A stretch of 64,000 nucleotides of DNA from the NCBI GenBank assembly GCA_021846985.1, contig JAJZVX010000003.1:62001-126000 (forward strand). Reading direction: 5' to 3'. Of the stretch, positions 53,928-63,072 are shown one piece after another; position 1 is the first letter of the stretch, and the number at the start of each line of letters is the position of its first letter. Position numbers and translations under genes: made by a program. The notes beneath the pieces are model-generated. The model was not told the origin of the DNA, did not search any database, and worked only from the letters and a program-made list of their open reading frames with translations. The stretch is from Acidobacteriota bacterium (GTDB taxonomy: Bacteria > Acidobacteriota > Terriglobia > Terriglobales > Acidobacteriaceae).

Positions 53928-55094
53928 CTAAATTCTCACCAGTTCCCGCTGCACACGGCCCGTCACCCAGGCCGTCTCCGGCGTGGTCATCATGTTCACC
54001 TCGCTCCGCACGCCGAACTCGGGCAGGTAGATTCCTGGTTCGACCGAAAAGCAGGTGCAGGGAAGCAACCGCCGCTCGTCATGCGTCTCCAAGTTATCCA
54101 GATGTGCACCCGCTCCGTGCAACTCGACGCCAATGTTGTGTCCCGTGCGATGCGTAAAGTATGCGCCGAAGCCCGCCGCCGCAATCACTCCCCGCGCGGC
54201 GTCATCGGCCTGGCATCCCCGGATGGCTCTCTTCTCCGCGAAGGCTTTCTGCACCGCTTCAATTGCCGCGTCCCTCGCATTCCGCACGGTTTCAAAGACA
54301 TGCTGCTCGCGCTGCGTCGGCTCTCGTCCCACCACGCCCGTCCATGTGATGTCATAGAAGACGCTCCTCGGCCGGTCGACCCGGCCCCAGATGTCGATGA
54401 GCAGAAAATCTCCCTGCTGGATTGGGGCGCTCCGCTCCTCCGTCGGGTCATAGTGCGAGTCCGAGCAATTTGCGTTCACGCTCACGTTCGGCCCGTCGTC
54501 CCACACCAGGCCTTCGCGGCGCATCGCCTCACTCAGCCAGCGCTTGTGGTCAAACTCCGTGAGCCGGCCCGCGCGCAGCCGGCCTGCAATTGCGCGCCAT
54601 CCCTCCGCCAGCAGTGCATCAATCGCCTTCTGCGCCACCATGTGGCTGGCGATCTGCTCGCCGGTCAGAACCGCTTCAAACTCCGCCACCAGGTCCGCAG
54701 AACTCACGACCTCCTTACCCAGCCCGCGCACAAATTCCACCGTCCCCGCATCCACCATGGAGACGTACATGATGGCATTGTTGGGGGAGTACTGCATCGC
54801 CACCCGCTGCACTCCCGCAAGCAGCGCCTCCAGCCCAGCCGCCAGTTCCTGCCAGCTTGAGTAAACGCCCTTCACTCCCGGCAGCCCATCGAGGCGTCCC
54901 TGTTCGATCCGGTGCACCAGCTTGCGCGGCTGGCCCGCCGCAGGCACCAGATAGTACCACCGCCGCGTCACGTGCGCCTGCTCATTCAGCCCCAGAATCC
55001 GCTCCGCAATCGGATCCCGGTGATGATGGTCGTAAAATAGCCAGCCGTCCAAGCCGCTTTCCCGCAGCGCCGCCTGCATCGCATCGAAGTTCAT
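53928..55094 (-). CDS. M24-family Xaa-Pro peptidase (388 aa)
   Basis: The N-terminal creatinase-like domain (LDGWLFYDHHHRDPIAERIL) is followed by the pita-bread metallopeptidase fold. Metal ligands can be seen in GDFLLIDIWGRVDRPRSVFYDITWTG (two Asp), RTGHNIGVELHG (His), and the two Glu of TCFSVEPGIYLPEFGVRSEVNM. These enzymes remove residues N-terminal to proline from peptides in the cytoplasm. A TATCAT -10-like box (55106-55101) ends 6 bases before the ATG with no Shine-Dalgarno sequence. It might process peptides released by the neighbouring S53 enzyme. Confidence 0.9.
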   Translation of the reverse strand: MNFDAMQAALRESGLDGWLFYDHHHRDPIAERILGLNEQAHVTRRWYYLVPAAGQPRKLVHRIEQGRLDGLPGVKGVYSSWQELAAGLEALLAGVQRVAMQYSPNNAIMYVSMVDAGTVEFVRGLGKEVVSSADLVAEFEAVLTGEQIASHMVAQKAIDALLAEGWRAIAGRLRAGRLTEFDHKRWLSEAMRREGLVWDDGPNVSVNANCSDSHYDPTEERSAPIQQGDFLLIDIWGRVDRPRSVFYDITWTGVVGREPTQREQHVFETVRNARDAAIEAVQKAFAEKRAIRGCQADDAARGVIAAAGFGAYFTHRTGHNIGVELHGAGAHLDNLETHDERRLLPCTCFSVEPGIYLPEFGVRSEVNMMTTPETAWVTGRVQRELVRI

Positions 55095-55593
55095 AGGGTC
55101 ATGATAAGCGCAGTGAGCATATCTATCAGTAAAATGTCTTTCGACCGGAGAACGGGTCCGCGGATGATTTCAGGTGATTTATTCGCAGCCTTGCGATTCG
55201 GTCAAATATCTCGCACTGCCTCTCCAATTTGATGCCCTCAACACACGCTCTGTACGCCCCTTTAATCGTGTGGAGGAGTACGCCGTACGTATCATCCCTG
55301 TGTAAGTCTCACCAGCGGGTGGCACTGGTTCCGGGCGCAACGCAACTTTTTCTCCCGACGGGATACCCGATTTCGGCGGGTGGAAAGAATCCCACGATAC
55401 GCCCCCTCGGCGTGCTTGTGGCTGCGGCCCTCGCTGGATGGCACTCCGGTCCTCCGGATTCGTCGCGGTCTTTCTCGGATGTCTCTGCAACACGTGAGGG
55501 CGCTTTGCCCTGCGTGTCAGCGCATGGAGACCGGACCGAAGCTATAGACTGCTATAATTCTGCCGCTTAACAAAAGCGTGAAGGAGAGAACTC
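55095..55593. promoter_or_regulatory. 499-bp divergent spacer
   Basis: No convincing gene is seen. A TATAAT (55553-55558) about 36 bp before the GH42-like start codon is the likely -10 box for that gene; its -35 box is weak. Confidence 0.45.
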
Positions 55594-57849
55594 GTGACAA
55601 TTTCTCGTCGTTCGTTTATCAGGAGCGCCACAGCGGGGATGACGCTGGCATGGAGCGGACTAACGATCACGGCCGGCGAACCGGCATTGATGGCGGAGGA
55701 GAGCGCGAGCGAGGACAGGGGCTACACACCGGAGAGGTTTCTGTATGGCACGCAGTTCTATCGGCCGCCGAGCCCGGCGCGCCATCTGCGCCGCTCCATG
55801 GTGAAGGCGCTGGCGGAGGAGCACAAGTTCAACCTCATCCGGATCTGGCCGAACTGGGACTACGTGAATCCGGAGCCGGACAAGTGGATCTTCGACGAAG
55901 TGGAAGAGGTGATGAGCTACGCCGACGAGTTCGGCATGCAGGTGTTGTGCGGGCTGGTGGTGGAGCTGATGCCGTGGTGGCTGGAACTGCGGTATCCGGA
56001 GTCGCGGTTTGTGGACGCGCGCGGCCGGGCGATGCGGCTGCAGGGCAGCTCGAACAACGTGACCGGCGGCTGGCCGGGGCTGTGCATGGACTGGGATCCG
56101 GTGCGCGAGGCGGCGGGCAACTACATTACGGAGCTGATCAAGGTGGTGAGGCCGCACAAGTCGCTCTTTGGCTACGACTGCTGGAACGAGCCGCACATCG
56201 AGCCGGCCTGGCCGCGGAACATTTGGTACGACCCGGAGGAAGTGCTCTTCTGCTACTGCGACAAGACCATCGCGAAGTTTCGCGAGTGGCTGAAGGAGAA
56301 GTACGGCTCTCTGGACGGACTGAACGAGGCATGGACGCGGCGGTATCCGAGCTGGGAGGCGGTGGATGCGCCGCGAGCCATGTCAACGTACGCGGACTGG
56401 GTGGACTGGCGGCGGTTCGTTATCGAGCGCGACACGGGGGAGATGAAGTTTCGCGTGGAGACGGCGCGGTCAGTGGATGCGGTGCACGTGATGGAGAGCC
56501 ACGGGGCGGTGCATCCGCCGGTGGAACCGTGCGCGGTGAGCGCGACGAATGCGTGGCGGCTGGCCGAGCAACTGGATGCGTGGGGGATGTCGCTGTTTCC
56601 GCGATGGCAGGGTATCGATATTCCCATGTGCGCAGCGAAGTTTGAGATTACGCGGTCGAACGCGGCGGGCAAGCCGTTCTTCCTGACTGAGCTGCAGGCG
56701 GGGCACGGAAATAACGGGTTGATCCGGAGCCCGGAGATGCGGCTGCGCGACGTGCACACGAACAACTGGCTGGCGGTGGCGATGGGCGCCAAGGGGATCA
56801 TCTACTGGAACTACGCGGCCGAGGCCACGGGGTATGAGTCGACGGGGTTCGGGCTGGTTTCGCGCGGCGGGGAACCGACGGCGATGCTGCGCGAGGCGAC
56901 GAAGATGAACGAGATCATCCAGGCGCACTGGGATGTGATCAAAGACCACCATCCGAAGACGGAGCTGGCCTTGTTGACCGACCAGGACAACGCGCTGCTG
57001 ACCTTTGCGGCGAGCGGGAAGGAGGACGCCTCGACGCTGTCGTTCCGCGGCTACTACAACGCGGTGTGGAAGATGGATCTGTTCGTGGACTTTGTGGAGC
57101 CGCAGGCGCTCAAGGGAAGCAGCTACAAGGTGATCATCGCGCCGTGGCACCTGATCGGCAAGAAAACGACGCTGGACTATCTGCGCGGGTTTGTGGAGAG
57201 CGGCGGGACGCTGATTACCGAGACGGGCTTCGGACGCTATGACGAGCGGATGTACTACAACTTTGTGGTGCCGCCCTTCGGGCTGGACCAGGTCTTCGGC
57301 TACCGCGAACACGAGGCGCTGGGTCTGGATACGCGGCCACGGCCGAAGGAGGTGCCGGAGTCGGACCTGGTTTACTTTGATCCGGAGATCGAGTTCACGG
57401 CGCCGGTGCAGACGCGGGTAACGGGACACACCTATCTGAATCCCCTTGAGGTGACTTCGGCCGAGACGATCGCCACGCACAAGGGGATGAAGGTGGCGGC
57501 GCGGAAGCAGGTGGGCAAGGGGTGGATCTACTACTTCGGGACCAACCTGGGAGCGAGCATCACCGCCGGAGGCACGGGCGGCGTGGAGCTGCTGCGGGCG
57601 ATTATCGGCAGGTCGCTGCAACCGGCGGTGGCGGGAGGGCCGGTGCGGCCAAGGCTGATCGAGGGCGAAAAGCGGAGCCTGCTGGCGGTCTTCAATGACC
57701 ACGTGACGGACGAGACGGCAACGCTGAAGCTGCCGGCGCGGTATACCAAGGCGACGGACCTGTTTACAGGGGCGAACGTGGCAGTATCGGGCGGCGCACT
57801 AAAGCTGACCGTGCCCTACCAGGACGCGAAGGTACTGCGGCTGGAGTAG
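55594..57849 (+). CDS. Tat-exported GH42-like glycoside hydrolase (751 aa)
   Basis: GTG 55594 follows AAGGAGAG at a good distance. The N-terminus ISRRSFIRSATAGMTLAWSG is a twin-arginine signal. The barrel resembles GH42 beta-galactosidases, with acid/base Glu199 in DCWNEPH and nucleophile candidate Glu366 in FFLTELQAG. A trimerisation-type alpha/beta domain follows (SYKVIIAPWHLIGKKTTLDYLRGFVESGGTLITETGFG), then a small beta domain at the C-terminus. It should cleave beta-galactosides or related sugars in the periplasm; exact specificity cannot be read from sequence. Confidence 0.87.
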   Translation: MTISRRSFIRSATAGMTLAWSGLTITAGEPALMAEESASEDRGYTPERFLYGTQFYRPPSPARHLRRSMVKALAEEHKFNLIRIWPNWDYVNPEPDKWIFDEVEEVMSYADEFGMQVLCGLVVELMPWWLELRYPESRFVDARGRAMRLQGSSNNVTGGWPGLCMDWDPVREAAGNYITELIKVVRPHKSLFGYDCWNEPHIEPAWPRNIWYDPEEVLFCYCDKTIAKFREWLKEKYGSLDGLNEAWTRRYPSWEAVDAPRAMSTYADWVDWRRFVIERDTGEMKFRVETARSVDAVHVMESHGAVHPPVEPCAVSATNAWRLAEQLDAWGMSLFPRWQGIDIPMCAAKFEITRSNAAGKPFFLTELQAGHGNNGLIRSPEMRLRDVHTNNWLAVAMGAKGIIYWNYAAEATGYESTGFGLVSRGGEPTAMLREATKMNEIIQAHWDVIKDHHPKTELALLTDQDNALLTFAASGKEDASTLSFRGYYNAVWKMDLFVDFVEPQALKGSSYKVIIAPWHLIGKKTTLDYLRGFVESGGTLITETGFGRYDERMYYNFVVPPFGLDQVFGYREHEALGLDTRPRPKEVPESDLVYFDPEIEFTAPVQTRVTGHTYLNPLEVTSAETIATHKGMKVAARKQVGKGWIYYFGTNLGASITAGGTGGVELLRAIIGRSLQPAVAGGPVRPRLIEGEKRSLLAVFNDHVTDETATLKLPARYTKATDLFTGANVAVSGGALKLTVPYQDAKVLRLE

Positions 57850-57888
57850 GAACGAGCCAGGCGGGCGGCGCGCGATGCGCCGCTCCGC

Positions 57889-58476
57889 CTACACCTGCAT
57901 GACTTCGGCTTCCTTGCGGGCGCAGAGATCTTCCATGCGGCGAATCTCTTCGTCGGTCATCTTCTGCACTTCTTCCATGGCCCGTTTTTCTTCGTCCTCA
58001 GAGATCTTCTTCTCCTTGGCAAGCTTCTTGAGTACGTCGTTGCCGTCGCGACGAACGTTGCGGATGGCAGTGCGATGCTCTTCGAGAATCTTGTTGAGGT
58101 GCTTGCAGACCTCGCGGCGGCGCTCTTCGGTCATGGGCGGTACGGGTACGCGCAGGAGCTTGCCGTCGGAGATGGGGTTGAAGCCGAGGTCGGCACTGCG
58201 GATGGACTTTTCGATCTCCTTGAGCGTGGTGGGATCCCAAGGAGCGATAACGATCAGTTGAGCTTCAGGTGTTGTGACCTGGGCGAGCTGGCCGATGGGC
58301 GTTTGGGTGCCATAGTAATCCACCTTGACCTGATCGAGCATATGGACGCTGGCGCGGCCGGTGCGGGTTGCGGCCAGATTGGCCTGGAAATCGGCGACGG
58401 CCTGATCCATGCGCCGCCGCAGATCGGCGGAAAGTTCCTTGAGAGCCGGAATCCCGGCCATAATCGAAGCAGCCAT
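57889..58476 (-). CDS. frr: Ribosome recycling factor (195 aa)
   Basis: RRF with EF-G splits post-termination ribosomes. The protein has the usual coiled two-domain layout: FQANLAATRTGRASVHMLDQVKVDYYGTQTPIGQLAQVTTPEAQLIVIAPWD and PVPPMTEERRREVCKHLNKILEEHRTAIRNVRRDGNDVLKK. GGAGGAGAGAG precedes the ATG. It is about 10 residues longer than the common 185 aa. The usual neighbours tsf and pyrH are absent; the gene ends 39 bp from the convergent GH42-like gene. Confidence 0.97.
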   Translation of the reverse strand: MAASIMAGIPALKELSADLRRRMDQAVADFQANLAATRTGRASVHMLDQVKVDYYGTQTPIGQLAQVTTPEAQLIVIAPWDPTTLKEIEKSIRSADLGFNPISDGKLLRVPVPPMTEERRREVCKHLNKILEEHRTAIRNVRRDGNDVLKKLAKEKKISEDEEKRAMEEVQKMTDEEIRRMEDLCARKEAEVMQV

Positions 58477-58570
58477 CTCTCTCCTCCGTTAGGTCCAAAA
58501 CACTATATTAGCGAATCTCTGGCCGTGAAAAGAGGCCATCTGCCGGGCCATCCGCGTGCCGGCGCACCGC

Positions 58571-59479
58571 TCAGCGCGCTCTAGCCAATCCGGTGGAGGC
58601 GGCTTGTTCATGGGCGTGATAGCTGGAGCGGACCAGCGGGCCGGACTCGACGTGGCGGAAACCCATGGTGAGGGCCAGATTTTTGAGATCCTTGAATTCC
58701 TGCGGCGTATAGAGCCGGGCCATGGGCAGATGATCGCGGGAGGGGCGGAGATACTGTCCGATGGTGAGGATGTCGCAGCCGGCGTCGGCAAGGTCGCGGA
58801 AGACCTCGACCATCTCCCAGGTCTCTTCACCGAGGCCCACCATCACGCCGGACTTGGTGACGAGGGCAGGGTCGATTTGCCTGGCCATCTCGATGAGGCG
58901 GAGGCTGCGGTCGTAGCGGGCACCGCTGCGGGCGACGCGATAAAGACGGGGCACGGTCTCGATGTTGTGGTTGAGGATGGCGGGGCGGGCCTGGACAACA
59001 AGGCGGATGGCCTCTTCGTCGCCCTGAAAATCGGGGATGAGTACCTCGACGCGGCAGGCGGGCGCAAGGCGGCGGACCTCCTCAATGACGAGAGCAAAGG
59101 CATGAGCGCCGCCCAGGAGGTCGTCGTCGCGGTCCACGCTGGTGATGACGGCGAATTCGAGGCCGAGAGCGGCCACGGCCTGGGCGACGCGGCGGGGTTC
59201 GTCGAGGTCGATGGGTTGGGGCCGTCCCTTGGGGACGGCGCAAAAGCCGCAGCGTCGGGTGCAGAGATTGCCCAACATCATGAAGGTGGCGGTTTTGTGG
59301 TGCCAGCACTCGCCGATGTTGGGGCACTGGGCGCTTTCGCAGACGGTGTGGAGCTGGAGGGAGCGCGCAAGCTGCTTGAGGCTGTGATAGTTCTCACCCA
59401 GCGGAGCACGGGCCTTGAGCCACTCGGGCTTGGGAGCGCGGGTGGCGGGAAGAGGCTCGATCTGGACCAGACCGGTCAC
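58571..59479 (-). CDS. lipA: Lipoyl synthase (302 aa)
   Basis: LipA inserts two sulfurs into octanoyl-protein to make lipoyl groups for pyruvate and related dehydrogenases. The auxiliary cluster motif CESAQCPNIGEC and the radical SAM motif CTRRCGFC are intact, followed by AVITSVDRDDDLLGGAHAF and SGVMVGLGEETWEMVEVFRDL. GTG 59479 gives a normal N-terminus; the frame is open up to 59536 as an alternative. lipB is not in the window. Confidence 0.96.
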   Translation of the reverse strand: MTGLVQIEPLPATRAPKPEWLKARAPLGENYHSLKQLARSLQLHTVCESAQCPNIGECWHHKTATFMMLGNLCTRRCGFCAVPKGRPQPIDLDEPRRVAQAVAALGLEFAVITSVDRDDDLLGGAHAFALVIEEVRRLAPACRVEVLIPDFQGDEEAIRLVVQARPAILNHNIETVPRLYRVARSGARYDRSLRLIEMARQIDPALVTKSGVMVGLGEETWEMVEVFRDLADAGCDILTIGQYLRPSRDHLPMARLYTPQEFKDLKNLALTMGFRHVESGPLVRSSYHAHEQAASTGLARAR

Positions 59480-59547
59480 GAGACGATTGTATCTCGAAGC
59501 TGGTGTGGCAGGCCGCATGCGGCGGCTGGATGCCACGTCCGAGAGGC

Positions 59548-59946
59548 TTAGCGCAAGCGCTCCCGGACTTCAGGGCGGATGAGGTAAAGAAAGAAGACGA
59601 GGTTGAGAAGGCCCTGAATGAGCGCGGGAAGCGGGTGTTGGGAGGCAAAGAGCCAGAGGTTATAAGCCGTGAGCAAAAAGACGGCGCCGAGGGCGAGCGC
59701 CCAGGCCCAGCGGAAGAGAAGCAGAAGTCCGGCTGCGGCGGTCAGAAAAAGAGCGGAAAAGGCCAGAAAAAGGGGCGGGTAGTGGCGTCCGCCCACCACG
59801 CCGACAACGATAACAACCGCCAGAAGGCTCAGATAAAGGCCAATGGCGGCCAGGCCGGGAAGCGGGAGCAGCTCGGAAGGCCGGGGTGGCGGAGCCTGGC
59901 CGTTTGCGGGGTTTCCGGAGGAGTGGTGGAGCGGAGACGCGGTCAT
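59548..59946 (-). CDS. Small membrane protein, four helices (132 aa)
   Basis: After a proline-rich cytoplasmic N-terminus (residues 1-30), four hydrophobic stretches follow: AAIGLYLSLLAVVIVVGVVG, LFLAFSALFLTAAAGLLLLF, WALALGAVFLLTAYNLWLF and ALIQGLLNLVFFLYLI. The first half has a Gly-Gly-Arg-His turn. I do not recognise the family. It overlaps the lipoprotein cytochrome c gene by 4 bases (ATGA), so the pair is probably functionally connected, for example as a small membrane redox unit. Confidence 0.7.
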   Translation of the reverse strand: MTASPLHHSSGNPANGQAPPPRPSELLPLPGLAAIGLYLSLLAVVIVVGVVGGRHYPPLFLAFSALFLTAAAGLLLLFRWAWALALGAVFLLTAYNLWLFASQHPLPALIQGLLNLVFFLYLIRPEVRERLR

Positions 59947-60302
59947 AACGTGTGCAGATAAGCAAGCAGGTCTGCGAGTTCGGTGTTGGTGAGCTCGGTG
60001 GGGGGCATCATGCTGCGCCCATGGAGGATGACGTCGGTCAGTCGCTCGTCGGTGGGGGGGGCGCCGGAGGGCATGGCCTTCACTTTGGTCAGAGCCTGAA
60101 GGCCCGGTCCATGGAGAGGATGAGTCGTGGTGGGATAGTGGCATCGGGCGCATTTCGCTTGGAAGACCGCGGCGCCGCGTGCCTCCTGGGGCGTCCACTC
60201 GGAGGCTGGCTTGGAGGGCGGCAAAGGGCGGCAGCCAGAGAGGACAAGAGCGGAGCCGGTCGCCAAGACCCAAAAAACGAGGAACGAAGATGAAATACGC
60301 AT
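59943..60302 (-). CDS. Lipoprotein cytochrome c (119 aa)
   Basis: Starting at ATG 60302, the signal ends in the lipobox VLSGC (Cys24). A single class I cytochrome c domain follows: C51ARCH55, a Met ligand candidate in HGRSMMPPTELTNTELADLLAYL. It resembles the short lipid-anchored cytochromes found next to respiratory or photosynthesis-like membrane proteins. It is coupled to the four-helix membrane protein downstream and starts 21 bp after the dacB stop, so the three genes may share a transcript. Confidence 0.87.
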   Translation of the reverse strand: MRISSSFLVFWVLATGSALVLSGCRPLPPSKPASEWTPQEARGAAVFQAKCARCHYPTTTHPLHGPGLQALTKVKAMPSGAPPTDERLTDVILHGRSMMPPTELTNTELADLLAYLHTL

Positions 60303-60323
60303 CTGGCTCCGATGATACAAGGA

Positions 60324-61964
60324 CTATTCGGCCGCGGCGATCGTCTCGGCGATGCGATCGATGGCACGCTGCTCGGCTCCGCTGCCCGGGCGGCGGCCAT
60401 TGACCAGAATGGAAAACACCAGCGTTCTACCGCTGGCGGTGGTGAGGTAGCCGGAGAGCGTGTTGGCTTCGGCCAGGGTACCAGTCTTGGCCTGCATGCG
60501 GTCTTCGAGGGCGGTATTGCGGAAGCGGTGGAGGAGCGTTCCGTCCACGCCGGCAACGGGAAACGTCTGGCGCCAGGCCGCGCCCCAGGGCTGGCGGGCG
60601 GCGTAGACCAGAAGCTGCGTGAAGGCGCGAGGAGTCATGCGGTCCTCCGGACTCATGCCGGAGCCGTCGTAAAAGAAGAAGTCGTTGTCGTTGATGCCGG
60701 CGTCCACGAGGAACTGGCGGACGACGCGGGCGCCCTGGGCAAAGCTGCCGTCGCTACCCACAGTTCTGCCTAGCAGGCGCAGCAGAATCTCGGCATGGAG
60801 ATTCTGACTGACCTTGTTGGTGACGGTAATGTCCTGGGCAAGGGGCGGCGAGGCGTGGCTAGCGAGAATGCGACGGCCCTCGGTTGGGGCGATGATGGTG
60901 GGTGCGTTGTAGGGAATGAGCTTGAGAGGCTCGGCGCGCTCGCCGGCAAAGTCACCGGTGTCGAGGGGGTATCTGTGGCGGGAGCCGGGAGTTCCGGTAA
61001 CCCGGATGCCGCGGCCACGGAGGGCCTGCTGAAACGCGGCGGCGGCAAACTGGGCGGGGTCGTCCACGGCGAGAGCGGCATGAAAGCCGCCGGCGGGGAT
61101 CGAGCCCCAGGCGCGCACCATCATGCTGCCAGGCCAGCGCGCCAGGCCGGGATGGGCAGGCTGGCCGGGGGCAGCCGCGGTCATGGTGTTGTCCAGGGTG
61201 TAGTAGTCGAGATGCGGGCTCCACTCGGCGACGGTCTGGTCAGGATGCGCGGGATCGGGGGTGACGCTGAGCTCCACCGCATTTTCGTTCATGGTGAGAG
61301 CGGAAACGGGAGCGCCGTAGCTCCACTGCAGGTCGTCCCAACTCCAGCCCTGGCCGTAAGGCTGGTCGAGAAAGAAGCTATCGTCGCCAATGACGCTGCC
61401 CTCGACGGAGCGAACGCCTGCCTGCTCGACCTGCCGGGCGAGGCTGTCGAGGACGACAAGGGCCGCACGCTGTTTTGCAGCTTCGGAAAGGGGCTCGGAT
61501 GGAGGCGGAACAGAGCCTGGCTCGGCGTAGGGGTAATGGCGGGAGCTGAGGCTGGGATCGCCTGCGCCGAGGAGGATGAGATCGCCGTGGAGGGTTCCGG
61601 CAGCGTCGATGCGGCCGGAGGCGACGACCAGCGTGGTGCAGGTGAGCGTATCGACGGGCAGGAGCGCGTAGGCGGCGGCGGTGGTGGCGAGCTTGGCGTT
61701 CGAGGCGGGAATGAAGAGGCGGCCCTGGTTGAGGCCGTAGAGCGGCTGGCCGTCGAGAGTGGCCACGCTGATGCCAATGTCGTCGCGACTGAGGACGGGG
61801 TCGGCCAGGATGGCACCGATGCGCTCGGCCAGAGGGCTGGCGTCCAACGACGGGACAACGCGCTCCTGCGCGCCGCTTTCGGAAGTGCGCATCTGTGCGG
61901 AGAGCAGGACGGAGGGAAGCAGGACTGCGGAGACCAGCGCCAGGATGCGGCTAAACACTGTCAT
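60324..61964 (-). CDS. dacB: D-alanyl-D-alanine carboxypeptidase / endopeptidase PBP4 (546 aa)
   Basis: This S13-family enzyme trims and opens peptidoglycan cross-links in the periplasm. After a signal peptide (residues 1-23) the active-site motifs are S88NAK91 (in [19 protein letters not shown]), SQN (in [14 protein letters not shown]) and KTG (in [18 protein letters not shown]). The inserted domain between motifs one and two is the usual size. The start is ATG 61964; the open frame extends further upstream without homology. It diverges from folP. Confidence 0.95.
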   Translation of the reverse strand: MTVFSRILALVSAVLLPSVLLSAQMRTSESGAQERVVPSLDASPLAERIGAILADPVLSRDDIGISVATLDGQPLYGLNQGRLFIPASNAKLATTAAAYALLPVDTLTCTTLVVASGRIDAAGTLHGDLILLGAGDPSLSSRHYPYAEPGSVPPPSEPLSEAAKQRAALVVLDSLARQVEQAGVRSVEGSVIGDDSFFLDQPYGQGWSWDDLQWSYGAPVSALTMNENAVELSVTPDPAHPDQTVAEWSPHLDYYTLDNTMTAAAPGQPAHPGLARWPGSMMVRAWGSIPAGGFHAALAVDDPAQFAAAAFQQALRGRGIRVTGTPGSRHRYPLDTGDFAGERAEPLKLIPYNAPTIIAPTEGRRILASHASPPLAQDITVTNKVSQNLHAEILLRLLGRTVGSDGSFAQGARVVRQFLVDAGINDNDFFFYDGSGMSPEDRMTPRAFTQLLVYAARQPWGAAWRQTFPVAGVDGTLLHRFRNTALEDRMQAKTGTLAEANTLSGYLTTASGRTLVFSILVNGRRPGSGAEQRAIDRIAETIAAAE

Positions 61965-62057
61965 GGGGGGAAGTGTAGCAGGGGAAAATCGCGGCGGGCG
62001 TACCATCGAAGGTTGAAGTGTTGCGGACCAGCCGGGTGGCGCGGAGGAAAAACTGCC

Positions 62058-63005
62058 ATGCACGCGGAGCAATGGAAAACAGACGTGGCGCCTGTGGTGC
62101 GGTGGGAGACGGAGTGGCGGCTGCGCACGCGCCGTGTGAAGATGGGACGCCGCACGCTGGTGATGGGCATTGTGAACGTGACGCCGGACTCGTTCAGCGA
62201 CGGAGGGAAATTCTATGCGCCGGAGCGGGCGGTGGCGCATGGTCTGGAACTGCTGGAGCAGGGAGCCGACCTGCTGGACGTGGGCGCGGAGAGCACGCGT
62301 CCGGGGTCGCAGGCGGGCGGGGCGGAAGCGCTGGTGGGCACAGAGGAAGAGCAGGCGCGGCTGCTACCGGTGGTGGAAGGGATTCTGCGGGAGCGGCCGG
62401 AGGCGATTGTCTCCATCGACACCTACAAGGCAGCGACGGCGCGAGCTGGGTTGGCGGCCGGGGCAGAGATCGTGAACGACGTGAGCGGCTTCCTGTGGGA
62501 TGAGGCGATGCCGGGCGTGTGCGCCGGGGCGGGGTGCGGCGTGGTGCTGATGCACACACGGGGACGGCCCGAGGAATGGAAGACGCAGGAGCGGCTGGCG
62601 GATGCGGAGGTAGTGGCCACGGTGCGGGCCGGGTTGGCGGCGAGCCTGGAAACGGCCGCGCGCGCGGGGATTGCGCAGGAGGCGATTGTGCTCGACCCCG
62701 GATATGGATTCGGCAAGCGCATGGAAGAGAACTACGCGCTGCTGGCGCGGCAGGCGGAGCTGCTGGCTCTGGGGCGTCCACTGCTGGCCGGGGTGAGCCG
62801 CAAATCGTTTCTGGGAAGAACGCTGGCACCGTTTCATGACGGCAAAGACGCGCCGCCCGCGCAACGGGAGACAGCCAGCCTGGCGGCACTGACGGCAGCC
62901 ATTCTGCACGGGGCGTCGATTGCAAGGGTGCATACCGTGAGGACAGCGGCAGAGGCGGCGCGAATTGCGGACGAGGTAGCGAATCGTCTTTCACTTCTTT
63001 CTTAG
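62058..63005 (+). CDS. folP: Dihydropteroate synthase (315 aa)
   Basis: FolP joins p-aminobenzoate to the pterin diphosphate in folate synthesis and is the sulfonamide target. Family blocks are [91 protein letters not shown] and [11 protein letters not shown]. The ATG 62058 N-terminus has an extra ~30 residues before the first strand ([21 protein letters not shown]). folK is not adjacent. Confidence 0.96.
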   Translation: MHAEQWKTDVAPVVRWETEWRLRTRRVKMGRRTLVMGIVNVTPDSFSDGGKFYAPERAVAHGLELLEQGADLLDVGAESTRPGSQAGGAEALVGTEEEQARLLPVVEGILRERPEAIVSIDTYKAATARAGLAAGAEIVNDVSGFLWDEAMPGVCAGAGCGVVLMHTRGRPEEWKTQERLADAEVVATVRAGLAASLETAARAGIAQEAIVLDPGYGFGKRMEENYALLARQAELLALGRPLLAGVSRKSFLGRTLAPFHDGKDAPPAQRETASLAALTAAILHGASIARVHTVRTAAEAARIADEVANRLSLLS

Positions 63006-63072
63006 TCGTCTTCGGCCAAAAGCAATCTTCGCTACCTATTCGCTGTAGAGCCGCGCTATCCTCAAAGCAAGC